Assembly: GCF_029867415.1 (NCBI RefSeq)
Contig: NC_081183.1
Span: 17,108,404 to 17,172,403, forward strand
Reading direction: 5' to 3'
DNA: 64,000 nucleotides
From: Vicia villosa
Lineage: Eukaryota > Streptophyta > Magnoliopsida > Fabales > Fabaceae
Shown here: positions 1-14,650 of the stretch, one piece after another
How positions within the stretch are numbered: position 1 is the first letter of the stretch
Layout of the letters: each line of letters starts with the position of its first letter
Made by a program: the position numbers and the translations under genes
The notes under the pieces: generated by a model
Database searches by the model: none
Seen by the model: only the letters and a program-made list of their open reading frames with translations
What the model was told of the DNA's origin: nothing

Positions 1-945
1 AAACTATGAAATTGTAATATCCTTTCCTAAAATTGACAACGTATGTTTGGATCAATGGAATAAAGATCAAAGAAAAAGAACATTGAACAAATAAAAAATG
101 CGAAAACTTGTGAATACAATTGTGTTTTGAAAAAGAAAAATATAAATCAAACAATATACACATACCAAAGTGTTAATACATAGAAATAAATTTAAAAACA
201 TATAAAGAAGATCACATCCACAATAAAATAATAGGCAAGTAAGAGAAAATCTGTGAAAGTTAAACAAGTCATTGGCAATATTAATGCAAATAGCATGTAG
301 CAATGATTCCAAGTTCAAACAAAAAAAAATAAAAAAGTACTTGAAAAACATCATAGTAGAGTTGAAACTACATTGTAAATGTAGCTAGTCACCTTTTACT
401 CCATGTGATAAACTTTCACATGAAAATGTATGTTTAGTAATATATTGAAAACAAAAAATTAGCATAACTCAGACAAATCAATATATACCCTAAGCTTGTT
501 TTTACTTGAGCCAACTCCATCTTTCTCAGGATCATCTTTCTCAAGAGAAATATGATTTGTAAAAGACACATCCTCAGTGCAAACCCTAAGCCACGGAAAC
601 GTTTGACCTGGAAAAAAATACTTTTAATGAGAATGGACAACGGAGAAGGTAAAAATCATCAACAAAAACAAAACTATAACAAATCAACTTCAAGAAAAAC
701 TCAACCTTTGCATCCTCTTCCGTTGTTCTGATTTTCGACATTACATCACAGTTACTTTCACACTTTTCACCGGAAAATTCTGTATCCATGGAAGCGTTGA
801 AGATAGAAAAAGAGAAGGAGAAGGAAGAAGAGGAGCAAGAAGAAGAGGGAGACGGAAGAAAGAGATAGAGTAAGAGAAAAAAAGAGAGAGAAAGAGTGAC
901 AGAGTTAAAGGACGAGAGAGATACAGAAGATGCATATATATTCAA
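1..945 (-). pseudogene. Family copy C1 of an unrecognised, tandemly amplified gene (3' end outside window)
   Basis: Reads on the minus strand. A putative first exon at 706-789 starts ATG and encodes 28 residues beginning MDTEFSGEKCESNCD, then a GT donor (AAG|GTTGAG). A second conserved block at 489-607 lies between a TTTCCAG acceptor and an AGG|GTATAT donor. Its most protein-like frame contains WLRVCTEDVSFTNHISLEKD, but that frame is not in phase with exon 1 if the visible splice sites are used. This suggests a relic or a splice pattern I cannot resolve. A purine-rich 5' leader precedes the ATG. The terminal exon lies beyond position 1. I do not recognise the family. The same block recurs at least ten more times in this window. 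Confidence 0.5.
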
Positions 946-1463
946 ACTTCAAACAAACATGGGAATATGAGATTCCCAACCTCTCATTTCCAGGAATCCT
1001 ATTTGAATCCATCAAACAAACACCCCCTAGATTATACCTTTGATAGGAATTGCTTCCTATCAAAACATTTGAGATTCTGTCAAAATCGCAGTAATACAGA
1101 AAAATGATGCAAACAAATTAGAAGTTTCACCGTGAGTTTTTTTTATCATTGAAAAAGAAAGGAAACAACCAAAAATTAAACTCTTGGTAATTGAACTCCT
1201 ATGCTCAAGAACACCAAAAGCCTCCAATCTCCAAGTGAGTACAACAAATCTACCCTTTACTCAATATGCTACCTTTCTTATAATAAATCTTTTATATGCA
1301 CTTCATATACCAAACTTTATTACAGTAATTTTTACAAAATCTACACTTTACAGTGTAACTTTGATTTTGTCAAAAATCTACCTACACTTTAGAATGTGAC
1401 TTTGATTTCGTCATATTCATCGCCTATCAAAACATGTTTAGTTTTTGAACTAATATGAAAACT

Positions 1464-1645
<182 letters not shown>

Positions 1646-1730
1646 AAACACCTTATGAATTTCATCATTAAAATGATAGTTTGAAAGAGACCAAAAAATC
1701 CAAATCTCAACATGAAACTACAACAATTGA

Positions 1731-3164
1731 CTAAATCTCAGTGATATCTTTAAATCCTGTTTCATAAAACCCATGTCCATAATACCGTTCATCTTTATCA
1801 TCCAATAGTTCTCATGAAAATATCAGCACCAAAACGAAACACCTAAGTATATAACTAGTAAATATCAGCACCAAATCTAGCAAGAAAAAAACGTTTCCTG
1901 GACAAAACCAAATCCCAAAGCAGTGGCAAAACAATGAGCAGCTAATACTCAAGATCTAGGCTACAATGCCAAAAAGGAAGACTTTCCTTCCAAATTTCTT
2001 CAGAATTGGTGATGATATTTACTATGCTCTCCCCCTCCCCCCAGACACAACCCAACACCAAAAAAATAAAATATTCCAAAATTAGTAAGGAACGCATTTA
2101 TTATCAAGCTATGCAGAATTACGAACTAATTCGTATCCATTAATTGTTCAACCTCAACAAACTAATAAGAATTCAATCCTACAACTATAAAATCAATTTT
2201 ACCTTGTCCAAGAGCGATAACGAACTTAAATATGAAATTGTAATATCCTTTCCTAAAATTGACAACGTATATTTGGAACAATGGAATAAATATCAAAGAA
2301 AAAGAACATTGAAATAATGAAAATTGCGAAAACTTGTGAATACAATTGTGTTTTGAAAAAATATAAATCAAACAAAATATAGATACCAAAGTGTTAATAC
2401 ATAGAAGTAGATTTAAAAACATATAAAGAAGATCACATCCACAATAAAATAATAGGCAAGTAAGAGAAAATCTGTGAAAGTTAAACAAGTCATTGGCAAT
2501 ATTAATGCAAATAGCATGTAGCAATGATTCCAAGTTCAAACAAAAAAATAAAAAAGTACTTGAAAAACATCATAGTAGAGTTGAAACTACATTGTAAATG
2601 TAGCTAGTCACCTTTTACTCCATGTGATAAACTTTCACATGAAAATGTATGTTTAGTAATATATTGAAAACAAAAAATTAGCATAACTCAGACAAATCAA
2701 TATATACCCTAAGCTTGTTTTTACTTGAGCCAACTCCATCTTTCTCAGGATCATCTTTCTCAAGAGAAATATGATTTGTAAAAGACACATCCTCAGTGCA
2801 AACCCTAAGCCACGGAAGCGTTTGAACTGGAAAAAAATACTTTTAATGAGAATGGACAACAGAGAAGGTAAAAATCATCAACAAAAACAAAACTATAACA
2901 AATCAACTTCAAGAAAAACTCAACCTTTGCATCCTCTTCCGTTGTTCTGATTTTCAACATTACATCACAGTTACTTTCACACTTTTCACCGGAAAATTCT
3001 GTATCCATGGAAGCGTTGAAGATAGAAAAAGAGAAGGAGAAGGAAGAAGAGGAGCAAGAAGAAGAGGGAGACGGAAGAAAGAGATAGAGTAAGAGAAAAA
3101 AAGAGAGAGAAAGAGTGACAGAGTTAAAGGACAAGAGAGAAAGAGAAGATGCATATATATTCAA
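1731..3164 (-). pseudogene. Family copy C2 of the unrecognised tandem gene
   Basis: Most complete type of unit, minus strand. Exon 1 is at about 2925-3008, exon 2 at about 2708-2826, and a short block near 2200-2265 reads KGYYNFIFKFVIALGQ between a TTTTAG acceptor and a GTAAAA donor. A terminal exon ends at a TAG at 1731-1733 and reads LLDDKDERYYGHGFYETGFK-like residues close to the stop. A C-rich run near 2033-2041 (T-rich/G-rich on the sense strand) lies in the last intron. Conserved splice-like borders and mostly conservative differences in the terminal exon between copies suggest a former protein-coding gene. The exon 1 to exon 2 phase does not join cleanly, so I call it a pseudogene. Function unknown. 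Confidence 0.5.
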
Positions 3165-3682
3165 ACTTCAAACAAACATGGGAATATGAGATTCCCAACC
3201 TCTCATTTCCAAGAATCCTATTTGAATCCATCAAACAAACACCCCCTAGACTATACCTTCGATAGGAATCGCTTCCTATCAAAACATTTGAGATTCTGTC
3301 AAAATCGCAGTAATACAGAAAAATGATGCAAAAAAATTAGAAGTTTCACCGTGAGTTTTTTTTATCATTGAAAAAAAAAGGAAACAACCAAAAATTAAAC
3401 TCTTGGTAATTGAACTCCTATGCTCAAGAACACCAAAAGCCTCCAATCTCCAAGTGAGTACAACAAATCTACCCTTTACTCAATATGCTACCTTTCTTAT
3501 AATAAATCTTTTATATGCACTTCATATACCAAACTTTATTACAGTAATTTTTACAAAATCTACACTTTACAGTGTAACTTTGATTTTGTCAAAAATCTAC
3601 CTACACTTTAGAATGTGACTTTGATTTCGTCATATTCATCGCCTATCAAAACATGTTTAGTTTTTGAACTAATATGCAAACT

Positions 3683-3862
<180 letters not shown>

Positions 3863-3947
3863 AAACACCTTATGAATTTCATCATTAAAAAGATAGTTTG
3901 AAAGAGACCAAAAAATCCAAATCTCAACATGAAACTACAACAATTGA

Positions 3948-5390
3948 CTAAATCTCAGTGATATCTTTAAATCCTGTTTCATAAAACCCATGTACATTAT
4001 ACCGTTCATCTTTATCATCCAATAGTTCTCTTGAAAATATCGGCACCAAAACGAAACATGTAAGTGTATAACTAGTAAATATCAGCACCAAATCTAGCAA
4101 GAAAAAAACGTTTCCTGGACAAAACCAAACCCCAAAGCAGTGGCAAAACAATGAGCAGCTAATACTCAAGATCTAGGCTACAATGCCAAAAAGGAAGACT
4201 TTCCTTCCAAATTTCTTCAGAATTGGTGATGATATTTACTATGCTCTCCCCCCTCCCCCCAGACACAACCCAACACCAAAAAAATAAAATATTCCAAAAT
4301 TAGTAAGGAACGCATTTATTATCAAGCTATGCAGAATTACGAACTAATTCGTATCCATTAATTGTTCAACCTCAACAAACTAATAAGAATTCAATCCTAC
4401 AACTATAAAATCAATTTTACCTTGTCCAAGAGCGATAACGAACTTAAATATGAAATTGTAATATCCTTTCCTAAAAGTGACAACGTATATTTGGAACAAT
4501 GGAATAAATATCAAAGAAAAAGAACATTGAAATAATGAAAATTGCGAAAACTTGTGAATACAATTGTGTTTTGAAAAAATATAAATCAAACAAAATATAG
4601 ATACCAAAGTGTTAATACATAGAAATAGATTTAAAAACATATAAAGAAGATCACATCCACAATAAAATAATAGGCAAGTAAGAGAAAATCTGTGAAAGTT
4701 AAACAAGTCATTGGCAATATTAATGCAAATAGCATGTAGCAATGATTCCAAGTTCAAACAAAAAAAAATAAAAAAGTACTTGAAAAACATCATAGTAGAG
4801 TTGAAACTACATTGTAAATGTAGCTAGTCACCTTTTACTCCATGTGATAAACTTTCACATGAAAATGTATGTTTAGTAATATATTGAAAACAAAAAATTA
4901 GCATAACTCAGACAAATCAATATATACCCTAAGCTTGTTTTTACTTGAGCCAACTCCATCTTTCTCAGGATCATCTTTCTCAAGAGAAATATGATTTGTA
5001 AAAGACACATCCTCAGTGCAAACCCTAAGCCACGGAAGCGTTTGAACTGGAAAAAAAATACTTTTAATGAGAATGGACAACGGAGAAGGTAAAAATCATC
5101 AACAAAAACAAAACTATAACAAATCAACTTCAAGAAAAACTCAACCTTTGCATCCTCTTCCGTTGTTCTGATTTTCAACATTACATCACAGTTACTTTCA
5201 CACTTTTCACCGGAAAATTCTGTATCCATGGAAGCGTTGAAGATAGAAAAAGAGAAGGAGAAGGAAGAAGAGGAGCAAGAAGAAGAGGGAGACGGAAGAA
5301 AGAGATAGAGTAAGAGAAAAAAAGAGAGAGAAAGAGTGACAGAGTTAAAGGACGAGAGAGAAAGAGAAGATGCATATATATATTCAAACT
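3948..5390 (-). pseudogene. Family copy C3 of the unrecognised tandem gene
   Basis: Third tandem unit, spacing 2,221 bp from C2 measured between the exon 1 start codons (3008 and 5229). Exon 1 runs from 5229 down to about 5146. The 119 bp second block is near 4928-5046 and the terminal exon ends at 3948-3950. The exon 1 to exon 2 interval is open in one frame (as in C4), giving a 210-residue open frame that is probably fortuitous. The terminal exon reads [20 protein letters not shown] before the stop. Confidence 0.5.
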
Positions 5391-5906
5391 TCAAACAAAT
5401 ATGGGAATATGAGATTCCCAACCTCTCATTTCCAGGAATCCTATTTGAATCCATCAAACAAACACCCCCTAGATTATACCTTCGATAGGAATTGCTTCCT
5501 ATCAAAACATTTGAGATTCTGTCAAAATCGCAGTAATACAGAAAAATGATGCAAACAAATTAGAAGTTTCACCGTGAGTTTTTTTTATCATTGAAAAAAA
5601 AAGGAAACAACCAAAAATTAAACTCTTGGTAATTGAATTTCTATGCTCAAGAACACCAAAAGCCTCCAATCTCCAAGTGAGTACAACAAATCTACCCTTT
5701 ACTCAATATGCTACCTTTCTTATAATAAATCTTTTATATGCACTTCATATACCAAACTTTATTACAGTAATTTTTACAAAATCTACACTTTACAGTGTAA
5801 CTTTGATTTTGTCAAAAATCTACCTACACTTTAGAATGTGACTTTGATTTCGTCATATTCATCGCCTATCAAAACATGTTTAGTTTTTGAACTAATATGC
5901 AAACTT

Positions 5907-6023
<117 letters not shown>

Positions 6024-6108
6024 AAACACCTTATGAATTTCATCATTAAAAAGATAGTTTGAAAGAGACCAAAAAATCCAAATCTCAACATGAAACTACA
6101 ACAATTGA

Positions 6109-7541
6109 CTAAATCTCAGTGATATCTTTAAATCCTGTTTCATAAAACCCATGTACATAATACCGTTCATCTTTATCATCCAATAGTTCTCTTGAAAATA
6201 TCAGCACCAAAACGAAACACCTAAGTATATAACTAGTAAATAGCAACACCAAATCTAGCAAGAAAAAAACGTTTCCTGGACAAAACCAAACCCCAAAGCA
6301 GTGGCAAAACAATGAGCAGCTAATACTCAAGATCTAGGCTACAATGCCAAAAAGGAAGACTTTCCTTCCAAATTTCTTCAGAATTGGTGATGATATTTAC
6401 TATGCTCTCCCCCCTCCCCCCAGACACACCCCAACACCAAAAAAATAAAATATTCCAAAATTAGTAAGGAACGCATTTATTATCAAGCTATGCAGAATTA
6501 CGAACTAATTCGTATCCATTAATTGTTCAACCTCAACAAACTAATAAGAAATCAATCCTACAACTATAAAATCAATTTTACCTTGTCCAAGAGCGATAAC
6601 GAACTTAAATATGAAATTGTAATATCCTTTCGTAAAATTGACAACGTATATTTGGAACAATGGAATAAATATCAAAGAAAAAGAACATTGAAATAATGAA
6701 AATTGCGAAAACTTGTGAATACAATTGTGTTTTGAAAAAATATAAATCAAACAAAATATAGATACCAAAGTGTTAATACATAGAAATAGATTTAAAAACA
6801 TATAAAGAAGATCACATCCACAATAAAATAATAGGCAAGAGAAAATCTGTGAAAGTTAAACAAGTCATTGGCAATATTAATGCAAATAGCATGTAGCAAT
6901 GATTCCAAGTTCAAACAAAAAAAATAAAAAAGTACTTGAAAAACATCATAGTAGAGTTTAAACTACATTGTAAATGTAGCTAGTCACCTTTTACTCCATG
7001 TGATAAACTTTCACATGAAAATGTATGTTTAGTAATATATTGAAAACAAAAAATTAGCATAACTCAGACAAATCAATATATACCCTAAGCTTGTTTTTAC
7101 TTGAGCCAACTCCATCTTTCTCAGGATCATCTTTCTCAAGAGAAATATGATTTGTAAAAGACACATCCTCAGTGCAAACCCTAAGCCACGGAAGCGTTTG
7201 AACTGGAAAAAAAATACTTTTAATGAGAATGGACAACGGAGAAGGTAAAAATCATCAACAAAAACAAAACTATAACAAATCAACTTCAAGAAAAACTCAA
7301 CCTTTGCATCCTCTTCCGTTGTTCTGATTTTCAACATTACATCACAGTTACTTTCACACTTTTCACCGGAAAATTCTGTATCCATGGAAGCGTTGAAGAT
7401 AGAAAAAGAGAAGGAGAAGGAAGAAGAGGAGCAAGAAGAAGAGGGAGACGGAAGAAAGAGATAGAGTAAGAGAAAAAAAGAGAGAGAAAGAGTGACAGAG
7501 TTAAAGGACGAGAGAGATACAGAAGATGCATATATATTCAA
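6109..7541 (-). pseudogene. Family copy C4 of the unrecognised tandem gene
   Basis: Fourth tandem unit. Exon 1 starts at 7385, 2,156 bp from C3; the shorter spacing is mostly due to the shorter AT tract between them. The terminal exon ends at 6109 and reads [20 protein letters not shown]. Differences from C2 and C3 are scattered substitutions and small indels, so the tandem copies are recent relative to the dispersed ones. Confidence 0.5.
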
Positions 7542-8061
7542 ACTTCAAACAAACATGGGAATATGAGATTCCCAACCTCTCATTTCCAGGAATCCTATTT
7601 GAATCCATCAAACAAACACCCCCTAGATTATACCTTCGATAGGAATTGCTTCCTATCAAAACATTTGAGATTCTGTCAAAATCGCAGTAATACAGAAAAA
7701 TGATGCAAACAAATTAGAAGTTTCACCGTGAGTTTTTTTTATCATTGAAAAAAAAGGAAACAACCAAAAATTAAACTCTTGGTAATTGAACTCCTATGCT
7801 CAAGAACACCAAAAGCCTCCAATCTCCAAGTGAGTACAACAAATCTACCCTTTACTCAATATGCTACCTTTCTTATAATAAATTTTTTATATGCACTTTA
7901 TATACCAAACTTTATTACAGTAATTTTTACAAAATCTACACTTTACAGTGTAACTTTGATTTTGTCAAAAATCTACCTACACTTTAGAATGTGACATTGA
8001 TTTTGTCATATTCATCGCCTATCAAAACATGTTTAGTTTTTGAACTAATATGCAAACTTAA

Positions 8062-8083
8062 ATATATATATATATATATATAT
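8062..8083. repeat. Short (AT)n tract, about 22 bp
   Basis: Fourth inter-copy spacer. Same location as the long AT tracts in the other units but only about 11 repeats. Confidence 0.95.
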
Positions 8084-8171
8084 GTAAAACACCTTATGTA
8101 TTTCATCATTAAAAAGATAGTTTGAAAGAGACCAAAAAATCCAAATCTCAACATGAAACTACAACAATTGA

Positions 8172-9000
8172 CTAAATCTCAGTGATATCTTTAAATCCTG
8201 TTTCATAAAACCCATGTACATAATACCGTTCATCTTTATCATCCAATAGTTCTCTTGAAAATATCAGCACCAAAACGAAACACCTAAGTATATAACTAGT
8301 AAATATCAGCACCAAATCTAGCAAGAAAAAAACGTTTCCTGGACAAAACCAAACCCCAAAGCAGTGGCAAAACAATGAGCAGCTAATACTCAAAATCTAG
8401 GCTACAATGCCAAAAAGGAAGCCTTTCCTTCCAAATTTCTTCAGAATTGGTGATGATATTTACTATGCTCTCCCCCCTCCCCCCAGACACAACCCAACAC
8501 CAAAAAAATAAAATATTCCAAAATTAGTGAGGAACGCATTTATTATCAAGCTATGCAGAATTACGAACTAATTCGTATCCATTAATTGTTCAACCTCAAC
8601 AAACTAATAAGAATTCAATCCTACAACTATAAAATCAATTTTACCCTGTCCAAGAGCGATAACGAACTTAAACTATGAAATTGTAATATCCTTTCCTAAA
8701 ATTGACAACGTATGTTTGGAACAATAGAATAAATATCAAAGAAAAAGAACATTGAAATAATGAAAATTGCGAAAACTTGTGAATACAATTGTGTTTTGAA
8801 AAAATATAAATCAAACAAAATATAGATACCAAAGTGTTAATACATAGAAATAGATTTAAAAACATATAAAGAAGATCACATCCACAATAAAATAATAGGC
8901 AAGTAAGAGAAATTCTGTGAAAGTTAAACAAGTCATTGGCAATATTAATGCAAATAGCATGTAGCAATGATTCCAAGTTCAAACAAAAAAACACTAATAA
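8172..9000 (-). pseudogene. Family copy C5, 5'-truncated
   Basis: Last unit of the tandem array. The terminal exon (stop at 8172) and the middle blocks are present, but similarity to the family stops around 8990-9060, before exons 1 and 2. The KGYYNFI block is followed by a stop (NFIV*), unlike copies C2 to C4. C7 ends at the same place and is followed by the same non-coding block, so the truncation predates duplication of the larger region. Confidence 0.5.
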
Positions 9001-10312
9001 AGCATCATAGTATAGTTGAAACTCCCTTGTAAATGTAGCTAGTCAGTCACCTTTTCACTAAATTTTACACTAAAATTGTACAACAGTGGAATAAAGTTTT
9101 GGCCTGAATTTTGATTGATAGGTTAGTTTTCCACCTAATTTAGGTTGATAAGGTATCATATATTTTATTTATATAACTGTAAAATCTTTAAAGATACCAT
9201 ATATTTGTCGAATTTAAGAGATTTTGGTCTCTACTAGTTGATGTTTTACCAGAGAGGCACCACAATGAACTAACAACATGGATAAATAGCATATAAATGA
9301 AGGATTGTGAAGTGGAGAAGATTCCATTCATAATTTTATCATTTATATGCTCTTTGTCCATGTTGTGGGTTCATTGTGGTACTTCCTTGAGAACCGATCA
9401 ACTATCTATTAGAAGTCAAAATCTCATCATTAGAAAAATATACTCTCCAAAAAATTTTAATGAATTTAGAATTAAATAAATGGAAAAAATCACCCCCTTA
9501 TCAACATAAATTAAGTAGATAACTAACATATTAATCAAAATTCCGAACAAATAAAATATTTCCAAAAATTTATTCAATTATTGTACAACTTCATAATTTA
9601 AATAAAGAGAGAGGAGAACGAAATGGAACATCTTCTACATTAGGCAATGTAATATCTAATGTCGACCAAAATATGTAAATGATGTGAAGATATATAAACT
9701 AATTTTGTTAAAAAAAAGTTAACACAAAATTTGTATTTTGGTATATTTTAATATATGCCATAATGGCATAAACTATAAAACTATTTATATTAAACGGAAA
9801 TTAATTTTTTATTAGTCAAGAAGAAAAGAAACACATACCTAAGTTCTTTTGAGTAGCAGTTATATGATAAAACTATTGATTAGAAGCTCCAAAACAGAAT
9901 CGACCATTGATTAGAAGCTCCAAAACAGAATCGGAGAAGTAGCAGTTATATGATAAAACCATTGATTAGAAGTATAAAAAAAATAGTAAAGTGGTGGTTA
10001 GTTACCTGTGATTCATCTCCTCCATAGCATGTCACATCATTCATCTTCCTATCACCGACACGCTAGCCATAACCCTCCTATTTATAATCAAAACCAAATC
10101 CTGTTATGCCATCCATCTCACAAGAAGATGAGGGAACGAAATTGGAAAGGGTACGAAGTTAGTGTGATATTAGGAAGAAAAATCGGAGGGTATTGTTGTG
10201 TCGTGATGATTTTTCATTCTTTCTTCTCCTGTAGAGGAGGTCTCTGACGATGCGGCAAATAGGTGAGATAGAGAGAAATATTAGGAAAAAATTATTTTAT
10301 TTATATCATATT
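9001..10312. repeat. Non-coding block, duplicated at about 21941-23194
   Basis: No gene seen. The whole block aligns by eye with 21941-23194, including the palindromic-looking part near 9240-9350 (ATATAAATGA and TCATTTATAT) and a duplicated 31 bp segment near 9874-9935 beginning ATTGATTAGAAGCTCC. It ends at the solo LTR insertion, whose left target duplication CATAT is 10308-10312. Confidence 0.75.
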
Positions 10313-13300
10313 GTTGCACCCCAAAATTTGCCCTCTTTGTCTGTGCTATAAGTTATGGATGGCGTTTATTTTGTCGTTCAAAAAAATTGAGAAATTAAGA
10401 AAGACTTTCTATTGTTTTGAGATTGTTAAGTCAAAAGGTTTATGATCCGAGTTACGAAGATTAAGTCATGATGCGAGGGATGATGATGATAGACTCATAT
10501 TGTGATCTCTATTATTGGTTGTTGGTTTTGCAAGTAGATTTGGATTTGAGTTGAGGAGCAAAGTTAGATTCATTCAATTTTCATTCATTCCATGTGTCAT
10601 TGGTTTACGAAGGAGATTGAAATTTGAATTGAGAGTCCATGTAAAAATCGAGTTTCAATTATGTCCATTATTCAAGATGAATCTCCATTTGCAAAGTTCA
10701 TTCAAATTGCTATCTTGATTCATTACAAGTTTCTTTTAAGGTTCATTACAAGTTCATGAAGGTTTGTATCATTCATTAAAAAATATATACACCAAGGCCC
10801 ATTCATTACCAAAGGGAGATTCATAATTCAATCCAATTCCAATATCCATACAAAAACGCCCATTGAAAATTCGTTACAAAAATTACAAAGTTCATACATC
10901 CCTGTGTCCATTACAAAAGCCATACAAAGAGAACTACATAAAAACATAAGTCTAATAAAGGATAATCTCCCTTTGGCCACGTCCCAACTTTTCCATTTTT
11001 AAAATCCTTCAATTCCAATATAGCAAGCCATGAGATGTAGTGAAAAATTCCAGAACCGATGCCAATAGGATAAACCGAAGCCGGTTCGATCCAAAACAGG
11101 ATTCACAAAGACGGCATAACAAAAAATGGCAGAAGAAAGGAAATTCAGAAAAAGGGAGCATAACAGAATTCACAAAAAAAAACGTAACAAACTTTTGCAG
11201 GAAAAAAACTCTCTCCCATTCGTTCTTCAATCATCTTCATCATCTTGAACCTTCTCTTCACACTCTCTCTGCGATTCATACATCACAATTCAGAAAAATG
11301 TAACAAACTTCTTCAACCTCTCTCTCGATCATCCCTTGAATCTTCATCTTCATCAGCAACGTTCATCATCATAACCATCACCTTCAACACTTCAATTGAC
11401 ACGCTATTGATCTTCCAGCAAACTACACACTTCAATTGAATCAGTAGGGGAGAATCAAGCAAAAAGAAAACGTAACAGAATTTGGGGAAAATTGATAACG
11501 AACCTCTAACCGAAACAAAATCTTCAGTCTTCAACTTCTCAAACTCACCACAGAAAATTCAGCATAGGATTGATTCAATCTCAAGAACTCACCTGAAACT
11601 TCATCATCCTCAGTTCGATGCAAGAAACGTAAGCAAATTCTGAATCCACGATCTCATCTTCAATCTTCAAAGCTTCATCATAAATCTGCGATGCCGCAAC
11701 CGCCAAATCATCGCCTTCATCTATCTCATTGCGACTGAATCAACATCATCCATCAACAATCTTCTTTGTTGACGATTCACAAATCTCCAATCGCACATCC
11801 TCCGTCTCAGCAAACAACGGCAACAATACCTTCATCTACGATCCGCGGAAGCTTTACAAGCTTTGACCGTTTCCGTTATATCTTCTTCAATCTCCAATCA
11901 ACACGATAACAACAACAACAGAAAAGGTTGAAGACGAGAATGAGAGAGTGAGCGGTGATGGCATTGAACCGGAAATGATGATCGGAGTAAGGTTGAGGTC
12001 ACCATCGCCGCCGTTGTTCGCGAGAGAGAGCGAGAGTTGAATTGCCGCGCCGTTCAGAGTTGAGAGACGAAGTGAGGCTGAGACGAGAGCATTGTTCTCA
12101 TTGGTAAGGATCAGCGGCGGCGTTCGAGTGTTGATCTGAGAAGAGGAGGAGTTCCGCCGCGTTTTGAGTGAGCGAAGGAAAAAGGTCCAAGTTCAGTAAT
12201 CATTCACGTAAACCTAATTCTAATCCCCTTTGCTTAATCATTTGGTTTTAATTGGATTAATGTGAATTAATTGAGGTTATTGGAATTGATTAATTGAGTT
12301 TGTTAAGAAGGCTGAGCATTAATTGAAATCAAATCTGGATTAAGAAATCTGAAACAATTTCAAACTGGATCAAAACAATAACCTTGGGCCAAACGAAACT
12401 GCTATTCACCACCCCCTAAGCCCAAGCATGTTGCTCTTTTCTTTTTTGTGTTAGTTGAAATCTGAAACAAAAAAAACAAGTTGTTGGACCAATCCTCTGG
12501 GCCCATGCGCCTAATTACTTTGTCACACCACTGATTTCATAATAAACCCCCTGGATCCAATATTAATTCATGCTAGATATAGGTTTTTCTTTAACTAGTT
12601 CTTCCTTTTATTTTTAGTACAACAATATTAAAAAAAACCGATCATATTTTGTTAGTTTCTAGATGATAAAAGAATAATAAAAACATGTAATATTTTCTAG
12701 TTAGAATTAGATGTTTTATTATATTGTTTAGTTTTAATTCTTTGATAAAATACCATGAAGAATATTATGTTTGTTAGACTTTTGCATTGATAAAAAGAGA
12801 TGATAAAAACATGTAATCTTTTCCTTGTTAGGATTTAATTGTTTTGTTACATAGTTTTGTTCTACTATTTCCATATGAAAATGCAATACAAAAACATGTC
12901 ATACCTTTTTGCTTGTTAGAATTTTGTACATAGTTTTGTTCTTATTCTTAGATAAAAATGTCATAAAAACAATTTAATCTTGTTGGACTTTTGTTTAGGA
13001 TTTACTTAGAATTTAATTTCTCTTATTTTCTATGGTCGGTGCATGCTTCCTTGTTATTACTGATGCGTTTGCTGAGATGTGCGAGGTACTTCGAGAGAGC
13101 CTTCGATTGAGATTCGACTTGCTTTGTGTTCCACTTTATTTGTGGGACACGAATTCGTTTCCGATGCGACTTGATTTGCGTCGTGTTCCACTTTATTTAT
13201 GGGACACGAACCTATTTCCGATGCTAGTCACCTGATCTCTCATTCATTGAGATGTATATTCCTGTATTGTCTGGATTGTGTTTCTCTTGCAGGTTGCTTA

Positions 13301-14650
13301 TGTGGTTGTGTATGATACGCACCACATGTCGCTCGTGATTTATTTTCACGGCGACGCTTTCTGACTCGCTTTGCTTGATGATGGCTTACGCGAAGTATTT
13401 CGGACTTCTCTGCTTACGCTCACTAGCTCATTGCGGATTTGCTATCCGTTCGGTATTGTCTCCTTGTCCCTTTTATCGCTTTCTCGCATCATCCTATAAC
13501 ATGAGAAGTAGGACCTAGACATGCATCTGGCCAAGCCCTCGAAAGAGGCTCTGTTTTTGTTGGTGTGTTTATATTTGTGCTTTGCGGCAGGGAGTCACGG
13601 TATAATAAGTCCTATATGGCACTCCGTTAAGTCCTCTTGGAAGGCACGCGGAAAGGGTTAGCAATCAACCCCCGCCTAGTCTCATCGAGTCCGTTCGGTA
13701 TGCGCACGCTACGCGTCGCTCGCTTCCGAACCAGCACAAGATCTTGTTATCGAGTATGTCAGGAAAAGGGTTCATGCAGCCGGACCCCCGCCTTTCTTAT
13801 AGCTCGCGTTGCTCGACGTTGATGCTCGGTGTTCGCACGCACCGTTTTCCTTTACGATCCGTGACGGCTTGGTTGCTGAGAGGGATCCGCTCCTCTTGTC
13901 TATGGCCCGATCATTTTTGCGACGTCTAATGCTTGGTTGACTTGGGTTGAGTTGCTCCCCTTGGCTATGGCGGGACCGTTTTTCTACCACTCGGCCAGTG
14001 TCGTTGGTTTTGTTTGCTTTACGAGCGGAGCTCGTTTGTGTGATATTATTGTGTGCTTTCCCTTTTCCTCGTAGGTTGCTAGTTTAGCTTAGACTTGTAC
14101 CCTTTGTATGATAACATTAGGTAGCAAGCTTTCCCCGCTTAGCTTAGGTCTTCCTCATGCATCTTTTAAAACACAAACCACACTCTTTGATTTTCCTTTC
14201 TTAAGAGCTTGTTATTTCCGCTCCATTCCCAAGCATAAGTCTCCAAAGGTCGAGCAGCGGAGTGTGAATGTAACTCGTTCACCTAAAAAACATAAAACAA
14301 ACAGAAATTAGTTAGCCGAGCTACGGTACCTCTGATTCCTCAAAAAGGATACGTAGGCAGCGGGGTAGGGCCCGTGCGAGTATAACTCTTTCTTTTCCCT
14401 ACATTTTGCATGCATTTTAGTCCAGGTTAGCGCAATTTGCTTACACACCCATAGATTTAGACATTAGCGTGGATACCATCGAGTACGATGGGCGCGAGGG
14501 GTTCTAGCACCTTCCCCTCGCGTAACCGACTCCCTTACCCTTTTTCTCTGGTCGTGAGACCGTTGTTTTGTTTTGTGGTTTGCTGGCATTCCCTTCCTTT
14601 TCAGGATAAATATGTTTGTGGCGACTCTGTTAATTTTCGCGGTAGCGACA
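10313..14650. mobile_element. Solo LTR, 4,338 bp, probably Ogre-like Ty3/gypsy
   Basis: Starts TGTTGCACC and ends GTAGCGACA, i.e. TG...CA termini, flanked on both sides by CATAT (10308-10312 and 14651-14655). The duplicated block at 23190-23194 has a single CATAT with nothing inserted, which proves the borders. There is no internal gag-pol, primer-binding site or second LTR, so this is a solo LTR left by LTR-LTR recombination. The very large LTR and the starting bases resemble Ogre elements of legumes (recollection, not checked). The interior includes a C/T-rich zone (about 11200-12200) and a higher-GC zone (13000-14650). Short open frames within it (e.g. 13032-13235, 13637-13822) look non-coding. 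Confidence 0.85.

Noticed and set aside
4873..5505. 210-residue minus-strand frame spanning exon 1, intron and exon 2 of C3
   Set aside because: It arises because the short intron happens to be open in that frame in C3 (and C4); the exon 2 frame used is the unlikely one.
11009..11534. Several short frames on both strands around 11-11.5 kb
   Set aside because: They lie within the solo LTR and show no protein motif.
13637..13990. Overlapping frames in a GC-richer stretch
   Set aside because: Inside the same LTR; composition, not coding, explains them.
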